DNA of 31,561 bases from JAYZBC01 sp036339375 (GTDB lineage Bacteria; Pseudomonadota; Alphaproteobacteria; MPNO01; UBA2964): NCBI GenBank assembly GCA_036339375.1, contig JAYZBC010000043.1, forward strand, positions 1 to 31,561. Reading direction: 5' to 3'. Below the pieces are notes generated by a model that saw only the letters and a list, made by a program, of their open reading frames with translations, had not been told where the DNA came from and did not search any database. Both the position numbers and the translations under genes were made by a program. How positions within the stretch are numbered: the first letter of the stretch is position 1; every line of letters starts with the position of its first letter. Below are positions 1-7,543 of this stretch, in pieces.

Positions 1-396
1 TTTTTGCTTAACAAAATTTCCAAAGACGTATCTAACAACTAAAAATAAGCCAGACGCCCCAAGGGTAGCCCCCAAAACAGTTAACGTAGACCCGAGAACG
101 GGCCCAAAAAGCAAACCACTGGCTATTGTAAGTACAAAAACCCCGGGAACAGAAAATAAGGTAAGAAAAGCGTACAACGACACATACAAAGACCAGGAAA
201 ACACACTTGCTTTATCTACAAATTCGGCCAAAACGTATCTATTTTCTTTTAATGTTTCTAGAGATAAATACTTATCAAAATCCAAAAGAAAAAATGCAAA
301 CAAAACAGCCAAAAAAACAAAGAACAAGACCGTTTTAAATAAAGCCAAACTAATTTGGATTTTTTTTTTAGTTACATAAAACATCCTTTGTTCCAT
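1..396 (-). CDS. TVP38/TMEM64 (VTT/DedA-like) family membrane protein, 5' part
   Basis: The minus strand is open from an ATG at 396 to the window edge, giving 132 residues of a protein whose C-terminal part lies outside. A hydrophobic segment lies at about residues 17-39, then a short polar stretch. The region at 82-122 (SVPG, then SGLLFGP, then a Gly/Ala/Leu-rich helix ending LVVRYV) is the typical N-terminal half of the VTT domain of TVP38/TMEM64 proteins. These are integral inner-membrane proteins related to DedA, and no substrate can be assigned. A second ATG at 384 has AAAGG directly before it and could be the real start; an in-frame stop just upstream of 396 limits the N-terminus. The gene diverges from rpmH. 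The family call is firm, the function is not. Confidence 0.8.
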   Translation of the reverse strand, partial: MEQRMFYVTKKKIQISLALFKTVLFFVFLAVLFAFFLLDFDKYLSLETLKENRYVLAEFVDKASVFSWSLYVSLYAFLTLFSVPGVFVLTIASGLLFGPVLGSTLTVLGATLGASGLFLVVRYVFGNFVKQK

Positions 397-571
397 TTAG
401 GATTTTTAAAATTCACCAAAATTTTTGGTTTACTACCTCGTAAATCTAAAACATTAGGTTTTTAGTCGGTAAGTAAAGTTTTTTTTACCGTGTCGTGGCA
501 TTCAAATTGCAAAATTTATTGAATAATGCTAACTAAATTAGTAGTTCATCAAAAGAGTGTGTTACACCCAA
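397..571. other. Divergent intergenic region upstream of rpmH
   Basis: This A/T-rich gap lies between the divergent membrane protein and the rpmH promoter. It holds an imperfect inverted repeat, CGGTAA at 467-472 and TTACCG at 485-490, able to form a weak hairpin. No T-run follows the arm on either strand, so it is not a convincing terminator. I see no clear DnaA-box cluster, although rpmH lies near oriC in some bacteria. No coding potential is apparent. Confidence 0.4.
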
Positions 572-600
572 TTGACTTCGAGCTGATGAAACACTATACA
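572..600 (+). promoter_or_regulatory. sigma70-type promoter of the rpmH operon
   Basis: TTGACT at 572-577 and TATACA at 595-600 are separated by exactly 17 bases, so both hexamers are close to the TTGACA/TATAAT consensus at ideal spacing. The -10 element ends 40 bases before the rpmH start. This fits a strong promoter for the ribosomal protein L34 and RNase P protein genes, and probably for the genes downstream. The call rests on sequence match only. Confidence 0.7.
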
Positions 601-640
601 GCGAACTCTTTTAGATCCGTATCTTAAGCAGAGTTGTAAC

Positions 641-775
641 GTGAAACGTACATATCAACCTAGCGTTCTTGTTCGAAAACGAAGACATGGATTCCGGTCT
701 CGCAAGGCTACTGTGGGTGGACGAAAGGTACTCGCTAATCGCCGTGCGCGTGGCCGAAAACAGTTGTCTGCATAG
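641..775 (+). CDS. rpmH: 50S ribosomal protein L34
   Basis: This is a 44-residue, very basic protein starting at GTG and reading MKRTYQPSVLVRKRRHGFRS, then the R-K-A-T-x-G-G-R-K-V-L-x-x-R-R-A-R-G-R pattern diagnostic of bacterial L34. The length equals the usual 44-47 residues. L34 is a structural protein of the large ribosomal subunit, placed among 23S rRNA helices. The GTG start is fixed by alignment with the universal MKRTYQP N-terminus. A near-consensus promoter lies just upstream. The stop codon TAG abuts the GTG of rnpA with no spacer, so the two are probably translationally coupled. Confidence 0.97.
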   Translation: MKRTYQPSVLVRKRRHGFRSRKATVGGRKVLANRRARGRKQLSA

Positions 776-1162
776 GTGATGGTTGAGGCGCCCAAGCGCC
801 TGAAATACCGGCGTCAATTTCTCCATGTTGCCAGGAAAGGGCAAAAATACGCTACACCTGGGCTTGTTTTACAAGCAAGAAAACGATCTCAACTAGATCC
901 AGAAATTGGGAAGGACGAAATACGCGTCGGATATACTGTAAGCCGAAAGGTTGGTAAAGCCGTTTTAAGGAATAGGGCAAGACGGAGACTTCGCGCAGCA
1001 ACTGAAATAGTGTTAAAAGAACATGGTTTAGGTGGTTACGATTATGTCGTAATTGGTCGGGCTAAAACTCCAGGTCGCCAGTTTGGTGCACTGATAGAAG
1101 ATCTGGACTTCGCATTAAAAAAACTTGGGATATGGAAAGATAAACCCCAAAAAGGTCAATAA
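776..1162 (+). CDS. rnpA: Ribonuclease P protein component
   Basis: The product is the basic protein subunit that binds the catalytic RNase P RNA and helps mature the 5' ends of tRNAs. The RNP family signature is visible at about residues 64-73, with Arg-Asn-Arg followed by several Arg and Leu (RNRARRRLR), preceded by GYTVSRKVGKAV. The N-terminal segment with R/K and aromatic residues (LKYRRQF) matches the usual 'L....F' opening of the family. The 128-residue length is normal. Translation can start at GTG 776, immediately after the rpmH stop, or at ATG 779; the sequence cannot separate the two. It lies between rpmH and yidD as in most bacteria. Confidence 0.95.
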   Translation: MMVEAPKRLKYRRQFLHVARKGQKYATPGLVLQARKRSQLDPEIGKDEIRVGYTVSRKVGKAVLRNRARRRLRAATEIVLKEHGLGGYDYVVIGRAKTPGRQFGALIEDLDFALKKLGIWKDKPQKGQ

Positions 1163-1185
1163 GTTTTCAGAGAAAGTAGTAAATT

Positions 1186-1440
1186 ATGAATCCCTTGTTT
1201 TTAATTGTGCGTTCTTTCATTTTCGGGTTATTAAAAATGTATCGGTGGTTATTATCACCAATATTACCATGTAGTTGCAGGTATTTGCCTACCTGCTCAG
1301 AGTATGCATTAGAGGCAGTTCAGAAGTACGGTGTCCTTGGCGGTACTTGGTTAACTATAAAGCGGATTTTAAAATGCCATCCCTGGGGGGAAATGGGACA
1401 TGACCCAGTTCCTAGCAATTCAAAAAACGTAAAGCCATAA
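1186..1440 (+). CDS. yidD: Membrane protein insertion efficiency factor YidD
   Basis: This is an 84-residue small protein with an N-terminal hydrophobic/amphipathic segment, then a Cys-containing core (CSCRYLPTCSEYALEAV) and the ending K-C-H-P-W-G-x-x-G-x-D-P-V-P typical of the family. YidD is a membrane-associated helper that promotes insertion of inner-membrane proteins together with YidC. The TCSEYA motif and the DPVP motif are both intact. It lies 23 bases after rnpA and two bases before yidC, an arrangement conserved across bacteria, so co-transcription is very likely. Confidence 0.95.
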   Translation: MNPLFLIVRSFIFGLLKMYRWLLSPILPCSCRYLPTCSEYALEAVQKYGVLGGTWLTIKRILKCHPWGEMGHDPVPSNSKNVKP

Positions 1441-1442
1441 TA

Positions 1443-3269
1443 ATGGACCAACGAAATCTAATTATGGCTATCATAGCCTCAGTTACCATCCTTTTAGGAT
1501 GGCAATTTTTATATGAACAACCGCGAATTGAAAAACAAGCTGCAATCAAAAAAAACACCCAAATACAAAACAAAGTAAATCAGCAAGAAACACCTGACAT
1601 CGGGCAGAAACATCAAGAAGAAAGTAAAGATGGCGTAATTGCCCCCAAGCCATCGCTCCAAGATGCGAACAAACGGGTACCATTCCCGAATTCCGGCGCG
1701 GAACCCCCTACAGCACCGGTCGCAGGCCTCCCCACTGCGCCAACCATTCCACCAAGAGAGGCCGTAATTGGTCAAATGCCGAGAGTAAAAATTAGCTCGC
1801 CCCGATTAAGAGGTTCCATTCGCTTAAAGGGTGCGCAGCTAGATGACCTCATTTTTAACGATTACCGTGAAACCATAGACCCGAACAGCAAAGAGATCGC
1901 TTTACTTTCTCCGTCTGGTGCCCCTAACCCATATTTTGCTCAATTCGGTTGGGTATCCGCCGACCCAAACGTCAGACTTCCAACATCGGAAACTATATGG
2001 TCCACAAACGGAGTTTCTTTATCCCCGGGTAAACCCTTAATCCTGAGATGGGATAATGGTCAAGGAATTAGGTTTATTAAAACAATCACGCTGGACCAAA
2101 ATTATATGTTCACGGTTGCCCAAAGAATAGAAAACCACGGAGAAAACAATGTTACACTTTACCCCTACGGATTGATTTCAAGAACGGGTACACCTGAAAC
2201 ACTTGGATTTTTTATACTCCACGAAGGGCTGCTAGGTGTTTTTGATGGACAGTTAAAAGAAGTCGATTACGACGATTTAAAGGAGGTTGGCAAAATCCAA
2301 CAAACAACACAGGGTGGATGGCTGGGAATCACCGACAAATATTGGCTGGTCGCTCTAATACCGGATCAGAAGGCCAACTTTCAAACATTTTTCCGACATA
2401 ATACACACGAAAAACTTGACAAATATCAGGTTGATTATCTTGGCACAGCCCAGACTGTAGGCTCTGGTACTTCTTTAACAGTGAAAAACCTGTTATTTGC
2501 CGGCGCAAAAGAAGTCCGATTGCTCGACGATTATGAAAAACAACTTTCTATATCTCGGTTTGACCTGGCAATTGATTTTGGCTGGTTTTATTTCCTAACG
2601 AAACCAATTTTTTATGTACTGGAATATTTTGCAAAATTTTTAGGTAATTTTGGGCTTGCCATTTTATTTTTAACTGTACTGATTAAATTGGCATTTTTTC
2701 CGCTTGCCAATAAATCCTATCGTGCAATGAGTAGGTTGAAACAACTTCAACCGAAAATGATGCAGATACGTGACCGTTTTAAAGAAAACAAAACTAAACA
2801 AAACGAAGCTATGATGCAGCTTTATAAAAAGGAAAAGGTCAATCCCGCGGCCGGTTGCCTGCCGATGATAGTACAGATTCCGGTATTTTTTGCTCTTTAT
2901 AAAGTACTTTTTGTCTCAATCGAAATGCGTCACGCCCCATTTTTCGGTTGGATCCAAGATTTATCGGCTCCTGATCCAACGTCTTTATTTAGCTTATTTG
3001 GTTTAATACCATGGACCCCTCCAGAATTTTTAATCATTGGTATTTGGCCTCTCCTCATGGGAATAACGATGTGGTTGCAGCAAAAGCTTAACCCACCGCC
3101 AGCCGATCCAATGCAAGCCAAGATTTTTATGTTTTTACCTATTATGTTCACTTTCATGCTTGCTCGTTTTCCCGCCGGTTTAGTTATTTATTGGGCGTGG
3201 AACAATATTTTGTCTATAGCGCAGCAATGGGTCATCATGAGACGAATGGGTGTTAAGATTAACCCTTAA
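1443..3269 (+). CDS. yidC: Membrane protein insertase YidC
   Basis: This 608-residue inner-membrane insertase and chaperone works alone or with SecYEG. An N-terminal membrane anchor lies at about residues 6-24, followed by a Pro/Gln/Lys-rich linker (30-110) and a large periplasmic P1 domain (about 115-370). The conserved YidC/Oxa1 core runs from about 378 to 600, with GNFGLAI, NKSYRAMSRLKQLQPKM, a charged cytoplasmic hairpin (440-465), and NPAAGCLPMIVQIPVFFALY. The position of the functionally important groove Arg (R366 in E. coli) is Lys415, a substitution I recall in other alphaproteobacterial YidC proteins. The start is ATG, two bases after yidD. Confidence 0.97.
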   Translation: MDQRNLIMAIIASVTILLGWQFLYEQPRIEKQAAIKKNTQIQNKVNQQETPDIGQKHQEESKDGVIAPKPSLQDANKRVPFPNSGAEPPTAPVAGLPTAPTIPPREAVIGQMPRVKISSPRLRGSIRLKGAQLDDLIFNDYRETIDPNSKEIALLSPSGAPNPYFAQFGWVSADPNVRLPTSETIWSTNGVSLSPGKPLILRWDNGQGIRFIKTITLDQNYMFTVAQRIENHGENNVTLYPYGLISRTGTPETLGFFILHEGLLGVFDGQLKEVDYDDLKEVGKIQQTTQGGWLGITDKYWLVALIPDQKANFQTFFRHNTHEKLDKYQVDYLGTAQTVGSGTSLTVKNLLFAGAKEVRLLDDYEKQLSISRFDLAIDFGWFYFLTKPIFYVLEYFAKFLGNFGLAILFLTVLIKLAFFPLANKSYRAMSRLKQLQPKMMQIRDRFKENKTKQNEAMMQLYKKEKVNPAAGCLPMIVQIPVFFALYKVLFVSIEMRHAPFFGWIQDLSAPDPTSLFSLFGLIPWTPPEFLIIGIWPLLMGITMWLQQKLNPPPADPMQAKIFMFLPIMFTFMLARFPAGLVIYWAWNNILSIAQQWVIMRRMGVKINP

Positions 3270-3321
3270 GCTTAGCGAGGTTACGAAACACAAATGGTAA
3301 TTTGTTGTATTGAACGTTAAT

Positions 3322-3978
3322 ATGGCCTTACATATTGAAACAAATAAGGAAAGCGTAGAGTTCGGAAGAAAGGTCTTTGCGGGAGAGTGCAAGTTTTTTG
3401 CCGGTTCCAACGCTCTGCAAAACTTGCCAATTGAGAGTTTACCAGAAATAGCTTTTGCGGGTCGTTCTAATGTTGGAAAATCTAGTTTGATAAATGCGTT
3501 AACTCAACAATCAGCCTTAGCAAGAATTTCCAAAACACCAGGTCGGACACAGCAGATAAATTTTTTTGATCTTTCTAATAAATTAATACTAGTAGACTTG
3601 CCGGGGTATGGGTATGCGAAAGCTTCTAAATCAAAAATAAGTGGGTGGACCCAGTTAGTTCATTCCTATTTGAAAGGAAGACCTACATTAAATCGGATTT
3701 GTCTCCTGATTGATTCCCGTCACGGGATTAAACCAAGTGACAAAGCTTTAATGACAACGCTTGACCAAAACGCGGTAGTTTATCAAATAGTATTGACCAA
3801 AGTTGATAAAATTTCTCCTCAGGAAATGGAAACAAAAAAAAATGAAATCAGTTTGCTTTTCACTTTGCATCCAGCGGCACACCCAGAAATTATTGAAACG
3901 AGCTCACAAAATTTTTGTGGTATACCAAAATTGCGTGCTTCTTTGGCAGCGCTAACAGCTCCAGACCAATTTCGATGA
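3322..3978 (+). CDS. engB: Ribosome biogenesis GTPase YsxC/EngB
   Basis: This is a small TRAFAC-class GTPase needed for late large-subunit ribosome assembly. From ATG 3322 (218 residues) the G1 P-loop is at 47-54 (GRSNVGKS), with S-L-I-N following. A conserved TPGRTQQINFF segment covers switch I/G2 at 72-82. G3 is DLPGYGYA at 92-99, and G4 is TKVD, the EngB form of NKxD. Near the C-terminus a 'TSS' G5-like segment is present. A TTG at 3310 is also in frame, but the ATG gives the normal short N-terminal extension. It lies between yidC and argB in the same direction. Confidence 0.95.
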   Translation: MALHIETNKESVEFGRKVFAGECKFFAGSNALQNLPIESLPEIAFAGRSNVGKSSLINALTQQSALARISKTPGRTQQINFFDLSNKLILVDLPGYGYAKASKSKISGWTQLVHSYLKGRPTLNRICLLIDSRHGIKPSDKALMTTLDQNAVVYQIVLTKVDKISPQEMETKKNEISLLFTLHPAAHPEIIETSSQNFCGIPKLRASLAALTAPDQFR

Positions 3979-4005
3979 ATTCAGTTTTTACGAAACCAGA
4001 GTTTA

Positions 4006-4920
4006 ATGGCAAAAAAAAAGAATAATTTTGGCAAGGAAGAAAGAGATTATTGGCTTGATAAGGCCAAAACACTCTCGGAAGCCCTCCCCTATATGCGGAC
4101 TTATACAGGCAAAACTTTTGTAATCAAATACGGTGGGCACGCTATGGGTGATTCTAAACTCGCCCGGCATTTTGCACGTGATGTTGTCCTCCTTAAACAA
4201 GTAGGTATCAACCCCATCGTCGTGCACGGTGGTGGCCCTCAGATTGGACAAATGCTCGACCGACTCAAAATAAAAAGTTCATTTGTTGATGGTTTGCGTG
4301 TAACCGATGCAGAAACGGTGGAAGTTGTCGAAATGGTGTTAGCAGGTAAAATCAACAAACAAGTTGTTTCAGCCATCAACGAAGCTGGGGGTACCGCAAT
4401 TGGCTTATCGGGAAAAGATGGAGAGCTAATCCGTGCTGACAAACTGAAACGGAAACAAAGGGACCCCGATTCCAACATTGAAAAAATAGTAGATCTCGGA
4501 TTTGTTGGTGAACCGGTGCAAATTAAAACGGAAGTTCTTGAAGCCTTAGAATCATCAAATTTGACACCAGTAATTGCACCGCTTGGCATTGGCCCGAAGG
4601 ATATAACCTACAACATTAATGCCGATACTGCGGCCGGCGCTATAGCAGCAGCGGTGGGCGCTGAAAGGTTACTAATGTTGACCGATGTGGCAGGTGTTTG
4701 TGACAAAAACGGTGCGCTGATAGCAGAAATGACTAGTATTCAAGCCCAATCAAACATCCAAAATGGCACAATCAAAGACGGGATGGTTCCTAAAGTTGAA
4801 ACCTGCCTCAAGGCAGTGAATGAGGGTGTTAAGGCAGCAGTAATCTTAGACGGAAGAGTACCCCATGCTTTAATATTAGAAATATTTACAGAACACGGCG
4901 TTGGTACCCTCATACGTTGA
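4006..4920 (+). CDS. argB: Acetylglutamate kinase (N-acetyl-L-glutamate 5-phosphotransferase)
   Basis: It catalyses the second step of arginine biosynthesis, phosphorylating N-acetylglutamate with ATP in the cytoplasm. Amino-acid-kinase motifs are all present: IKYGGHAMG at the N-terminal glycine loop, VVHGGGPQIG, DGLRVTD, GLSGKDG, the Asn/Asp-rich NINADTAAGAIA, and KDGMVPK near the C-terminus. The extra N-terminal helix (about residues 10-33) before the first glycine motif is the feature of arginine-inhibited hexameric enzymes, so feedback inhibition by arginine is inferred. The 304 residues fit the alphaproteobacterial form. Codons 3-5 contain a run of nine A (4011-4019). The end overlaps the possible upstream extension of the next gene. 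Confidence 0.96.
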   Translation: MAKKKNNFGKEERDYWLDKAKTLSEALPYMRTYTGKTFVIKYGGHAMGDSKLARHFARDVVLLKQVGINPIVVHGGGPQIGQMLDRLKIKSSFVDGLRVTDAETVEVVEMVLAGKINKQVVSAINEAGGTAIGLSGKDGELIRADKLKRKQRDPDSNIEKIVDLGFVGEPVQIKTEVLEALESSNLTPVIAPLGIGPKDITYNINADTAAGAIAAAVGAERLLMLTDVAGVCDKNGALIAEMTSIQAQSNIQNGTIKDGMVPKVETCLKAVNEGVKAAVILDGRVPHALILEIFTEHGVGTLIR

Positions 4921-4951
4921 CCAAAAAGTGTTTGATCCACCACGAAAAAAT

Positions 4952-5653
4952 GTGACAAAAACTACGGTCTCAGAAAATAAAAGGGCGATCATTTTTGACC
5001 TTGATGGTACACTGGTCGATACCTTGCCGGATATTGCGCTTATTCTTAATCGAGTTTTGGTTGAGCAAGGGTTAAGGCAACTAACACAAGCTGAAATACG
5101 CCTAATGATTGGTAACGGAGCACAACAACTTATTAAAAAGTCATTCCGAAAGTTCCGCCTGGACGCTAATGACAACCGCATGAATAGTACCCTGAACCGT
5201 TTTATGGATTATTATTCGGCTAACCCTGTTGTTCATTCCAACCTTTTTTCAGGAGTGGTGAACACTCTTAAAATTCTTCAAAATAAGGGTTTCGCTTTAG
5301 GAATTTGTACAAATAAACCACAAAAAATCACAGAACGGCTATTAGAAGAATTCTCAATTCGCAATTTTTTTGGTAATGCCGTTATAGGTGGTGATACATT
5401 GACAGTGAGAAAACCCAATCCCAAACATCTATTGGCAGTTGTAAAAAAAACTTTATCTACACCAAAAAATACCATTATGGTCGGCGATAGTGTTGTCGAT
5501 GTAACTACTGCAAGAAATGCAAAAATCCCAATTATTATTGTTGATTTTGGTTACACAGCCATTTCTCCTAAACAGCTAGGAGCTGATATTGTGATGTCCA
5601 AATTTAAAGATTTACCTGGTCACATAGAAAATTTAATTCAAAAATTTAATTAA
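4952..5653 (+). CDS. gph: HAD-family phosphatase, phosphoglycolate phosphatase-like
   Basis: This is a haloacid dehalogenase-superfamily hydrolase. Motif I DLDGTLVDT (nucleophile Asp and general acid Asp) follows the opening AIIF, motif II is the Thr of CTNKP, motif III is the Lys of RKPNPKH, and motif IV is MVGDSVVDV. A four-helix cap lies between motifs I and II, as in Gph, which dephosphorylates 2-phosphoglycolate. The substrate is inferred from family resemblance only; other small sugar phosphates are possible. I chose the GTG at 4952 because it gives a short N-terminal lead into motif I. A TTG at 4901 inside the argB end is also in frame but would add an unlike-family extension. The gene probably belongs to the argB transcript. 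Confidence 0.8.
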   Translation: MTKTTVSENKRAIIFDLDGTLVDTLPDIALILNRVLVEQGLRQLTQAEIRLMIGNGAQQLIKKSFRKFRLDANDNRMNSTLNRFMDYYSANPVVHSNLFSGVVNTLKILQNKGFALGICTNKPQKITERLLEEFSIRNFFGNAVIGGDTLTVRKPNPKHLLAVVKKTLSTPKNTIMVGDSVVDVTTARNAKIPIIIVDFGYTAISPKQLGADIVMSKFKDLPGHIENLIQKFN

Positions 5654-5896
5654 ATTGGTTTTCTTTGATAAGATTGGAAAATGAAAATAAGCAAAATTTT
5701 TTATTGGCGTTTAAAAATTTAAATTGTAAAAGATAAAATTTCAGCCGGTTTGAGAACAATATATGGTTGTTCAACAAATAATTTTTAAAAGATAAGTTCA
5801 GATATCGTCAAATTTTTGGAATGATTCCTAAATCACTGGTAAAAGTTTCAATGAGTTTTATTCGAGTGAATTTTTGATGAAATAGAATTTTAGGTA
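5654..5896. other. Intergenic region, 243 bases
   Basis: This very A/T-rich gap separates two HAD-family genes. It contains a short inverted repeat GAACAA (5754-5759) / TTGTTC (5767-5772) without a following T-run, and only tiny open stretches (13 and 18 codons). No convincing promoter hexamer pair, terminator or RNA gene was found. It probably marks an operon break, since all other gaps in this plus-strand block are short. Confidence 0.4.
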
Positions 5897-6613
5897 ATGA
5901 ACAACAAAAAGATAGAAAAATTCAACTCACATGACCCGAGGAATTTTAAAAAGATAAATGCCTGGGTTTTTGATCTTGATAACACACTCTACCAAGTAAC
6001 CCAAAAATTGCTAAAAAACATTGATGAACATATGGGTGCTTTTGTAGCAAACTACTTAAACACGAGCCGCGAAGAAGCACACAGAATTCAAAAAACTTAT
6101 TTCCGGAAATATGGGCTCACCTTGCGTGGGCTAATGATTCATCATGGACTGGATCCAGAACAATACTTTGAAGAAATGAAACCAATGGATCTTAACGAAA
6201 TACCGCCCAATCCGATACTTGGGAAAGCCATTTCCCATTTAGCTGGTCGTAAATTTATTTATACGAATGCATCGGAGAAACACAGTAGGTTAGTATTAGA
6301 AAGACTAGGCATGGAAAATGTTTTCGAAGGCATTTTTGATATCCAAGCCGCAAACTACATTCCGAAACCAGCTATCGAAAGTTATAAACTTCTTTGCAAA
6401 AGACATAATTTTGATTCTCAATGTGCCGTCATGATTGACGATATAGCACGAAACTTAGAACCAGCGGCAAATATAGGCATGACCACGGTTTGGAAAAAAA
6501 CTGGTGCTGAATGGGCAAAGAACACTTTAGAAGAACACTATATAGATCACACTATAAGTGATTTATTTGGCTGGATAAAAAATTTAACTCCGAAAACACC
6601 TTCAAAATGTTGA
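5897..6613 (+). CDS. Pyrimidine 5'-nucleotidase-like HAD hydrolase (SDT1 type)
   Basis: This 238-residue HAD phosphatase has motif I as WVFDLDNTLY (near residues 24-33), the form typical of the SDT1/PHM8 pyrimidine 5'-nucleotidase group and distinct from the DGTL of Gph. Motif II is the Thr in IYTNAS, motif III is the Lys in IPKPA, and motif IV is MIDDIARNL. A helical cap sits between motifs I and II. By family it would dephosphorylate pyrimidine or other nucleoside monophosphates, but the substrate is an inference. It lies 72 bases before dapD, a pairing I recall from other Alphaproteobacteria; a shared promoter is possible, a shared pathway is not evident. Confidence 0.82.
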   Translation: MNNKKIEKFNSHDPRNFKKINAWVFDLDNTLYQVTQKLLKNIDEHMGAFVANYLNTSREEAHRIQKTYFRKYGLTLRGLMIHHGLDPEQYFEEMKPMDLNEIPPNPILGKAISHLAGRKFIYTNASEKHSRLVLERLGMENVFEGIFDIQAANYIPKPAIESYKLLCKRHNFDSQCAVMIDDIARNLEPAANIGMTTVWKKTGAEWAKNTLEEHYIDHTISDLFGWIKNLTPKTPSKC

Positions 6614-6685
6614 CAGGGAATTGATGCCAACTATTGTGCAGTCCTCGTTTTGAGTAGGTTTAAAATATAAAATTGGTAAGGAAAA

Positions 6686-7543
6686 ATGAACGCAGCCAAC
6701 CTTCAAATGACTATTGATCAAGCTTGGGAGGAACGTAATACCATTTCCCCGGAAACAACGGGAAAGGTAAAAGATGCGATTGAGGAGGCTTTGAATGGAC
6801 TTGATATAGGCACCTATCGTGTAGCAAAAAAATCCGAGAAAGGTTGGGAAGTAGCACAATGGCTAAAAAAAGCGGTTTTATTGTCGTTTAGACTTTATGA
6901 CAACACTTCTATGCCAGGTGGCCCAAAAGACCCCCGTCGAGGAGACACCCCGTGGTATGACAAAATTTCTCCGAAATTTTCTGGTTGGAATGACACTCAA
7001 TTTAAAAAGGCGGGTTTCAGGGCAGTACCAAATTGTACGGTTAGGAGGGGAGCATATATCGCACCAGGTGTGGTTTTGATGCCAAGCTTTGTCAATATTG
7101 GAGCCTACGTTGATTCTGGCACGATGATTGATACCTGGGCTACTGTTGGTTCATGCGCCCAAATTGGTCAAAATTGTCATATTTCCGGTGGTGCTGGCAT
7201 TGGTGGAGTGCTGGAACCCCTTCAGGCTCAACCGGTAATCGTTGAAGATAATTGCTTTATTGGTGCCCGGTCAGAAATAGCGGAGGGAGTAATTGTGGAG
7301 GAAGGGGCAGTTCTTTCAATGGGTGTTTATTTAGGTGGTTCTACGAAAATTGTTGATCGTCAAAGCGGGGAAATTCATTTTGGACGCGTCCCAGCCTATT
7401 CGGTTGTTGTCCCTGGGTCCCTGCCTCCTTCGAAAAATGACGAGGTTGTAAATGGGCCTAGCCTGTATTGTGCGGTAATTGTGAAACGTGTAGATGAGCA
7501 GACACGTTCCCGTACTTCAATAAATGATTTGTTACGCGATTGA
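6686..7543 (+). CDS. dapD: 2,3,4,5-tetrahydropyridine-2,6-dicarboxylate N-succinyltransferase
   Basis: It adds succinyl from succinyl-CoA to tetrahydrodipicolinate in the succinylase branch of lysine and meso-diaminopimelate synthesis. An N-terminal helical domain is followed by hexapeptide repeats forming a left-handed beta helix (about residues 110-235, e.g. GAYIAPGVVLMP, NIGAYVDSG, GAGIGGV, VIVEEGAVLSMGV). Conserved WATVGSCAQIG and the FIGARSEI segment are intact. The length of 285 residues is normal. A good ribosome-binding site AAGGA lies at 6679-6683, just before the ATG. The stop TGA overlaps the TTG start of dapE, so the two genes are coupled. Confidence 0.97.
   Translation: MNAANLQMTIDQAWEERNTISPETTGKVKDAIEEALNGLDIGTYRVAKKSEKGWEVAQWLKKAVLLSFRLYDNTSMPGGPKDPRRGDTPWYDKISPKFSGWNDTQFKKAGFRAVPNCTVRRGAYIAPGVVLMPSFVNIGAYVDSGTMIDTWATVGSCAQIGQNCHISGGAGIGGVLEPLQAQPVIVEDNCFIGARSEIAEGVIVEEGAVLSMGVYLGGSTKIVDRQSGEIHFGRVPAYSVVVPGSLPPSKNDEVVNGPSLYCAVIVKRVDEQTRSRTSINDLLRD

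Noticed and set aside
467..490. Hairpin CGGTAA / TTACCG as a terminator or riboswitch
   Set aside because: It lies upstream of both divergent genes, lacks a T-run, and does not resemble a known riboswitch core.
5754..5772. Inverted repeat GAACAA / TTGTTC as a terminator after gph
   Set aside because: Only six A/T-rich pairs and no T-run follows; too weak to call a terminator.
5821..5896. 18-codon open frame just before the pyrimidine nucleotidase gene
   Set aside because: No ribosome-binding site and composition like intergenic DNA.
4952..6613. Two neighbouring HAD phosphatases as a recent duplication
   Set aside because: Motif I differs (DGTL versus DNTL) and the caps do not align by eye; they belong to different HAD subfamilies.
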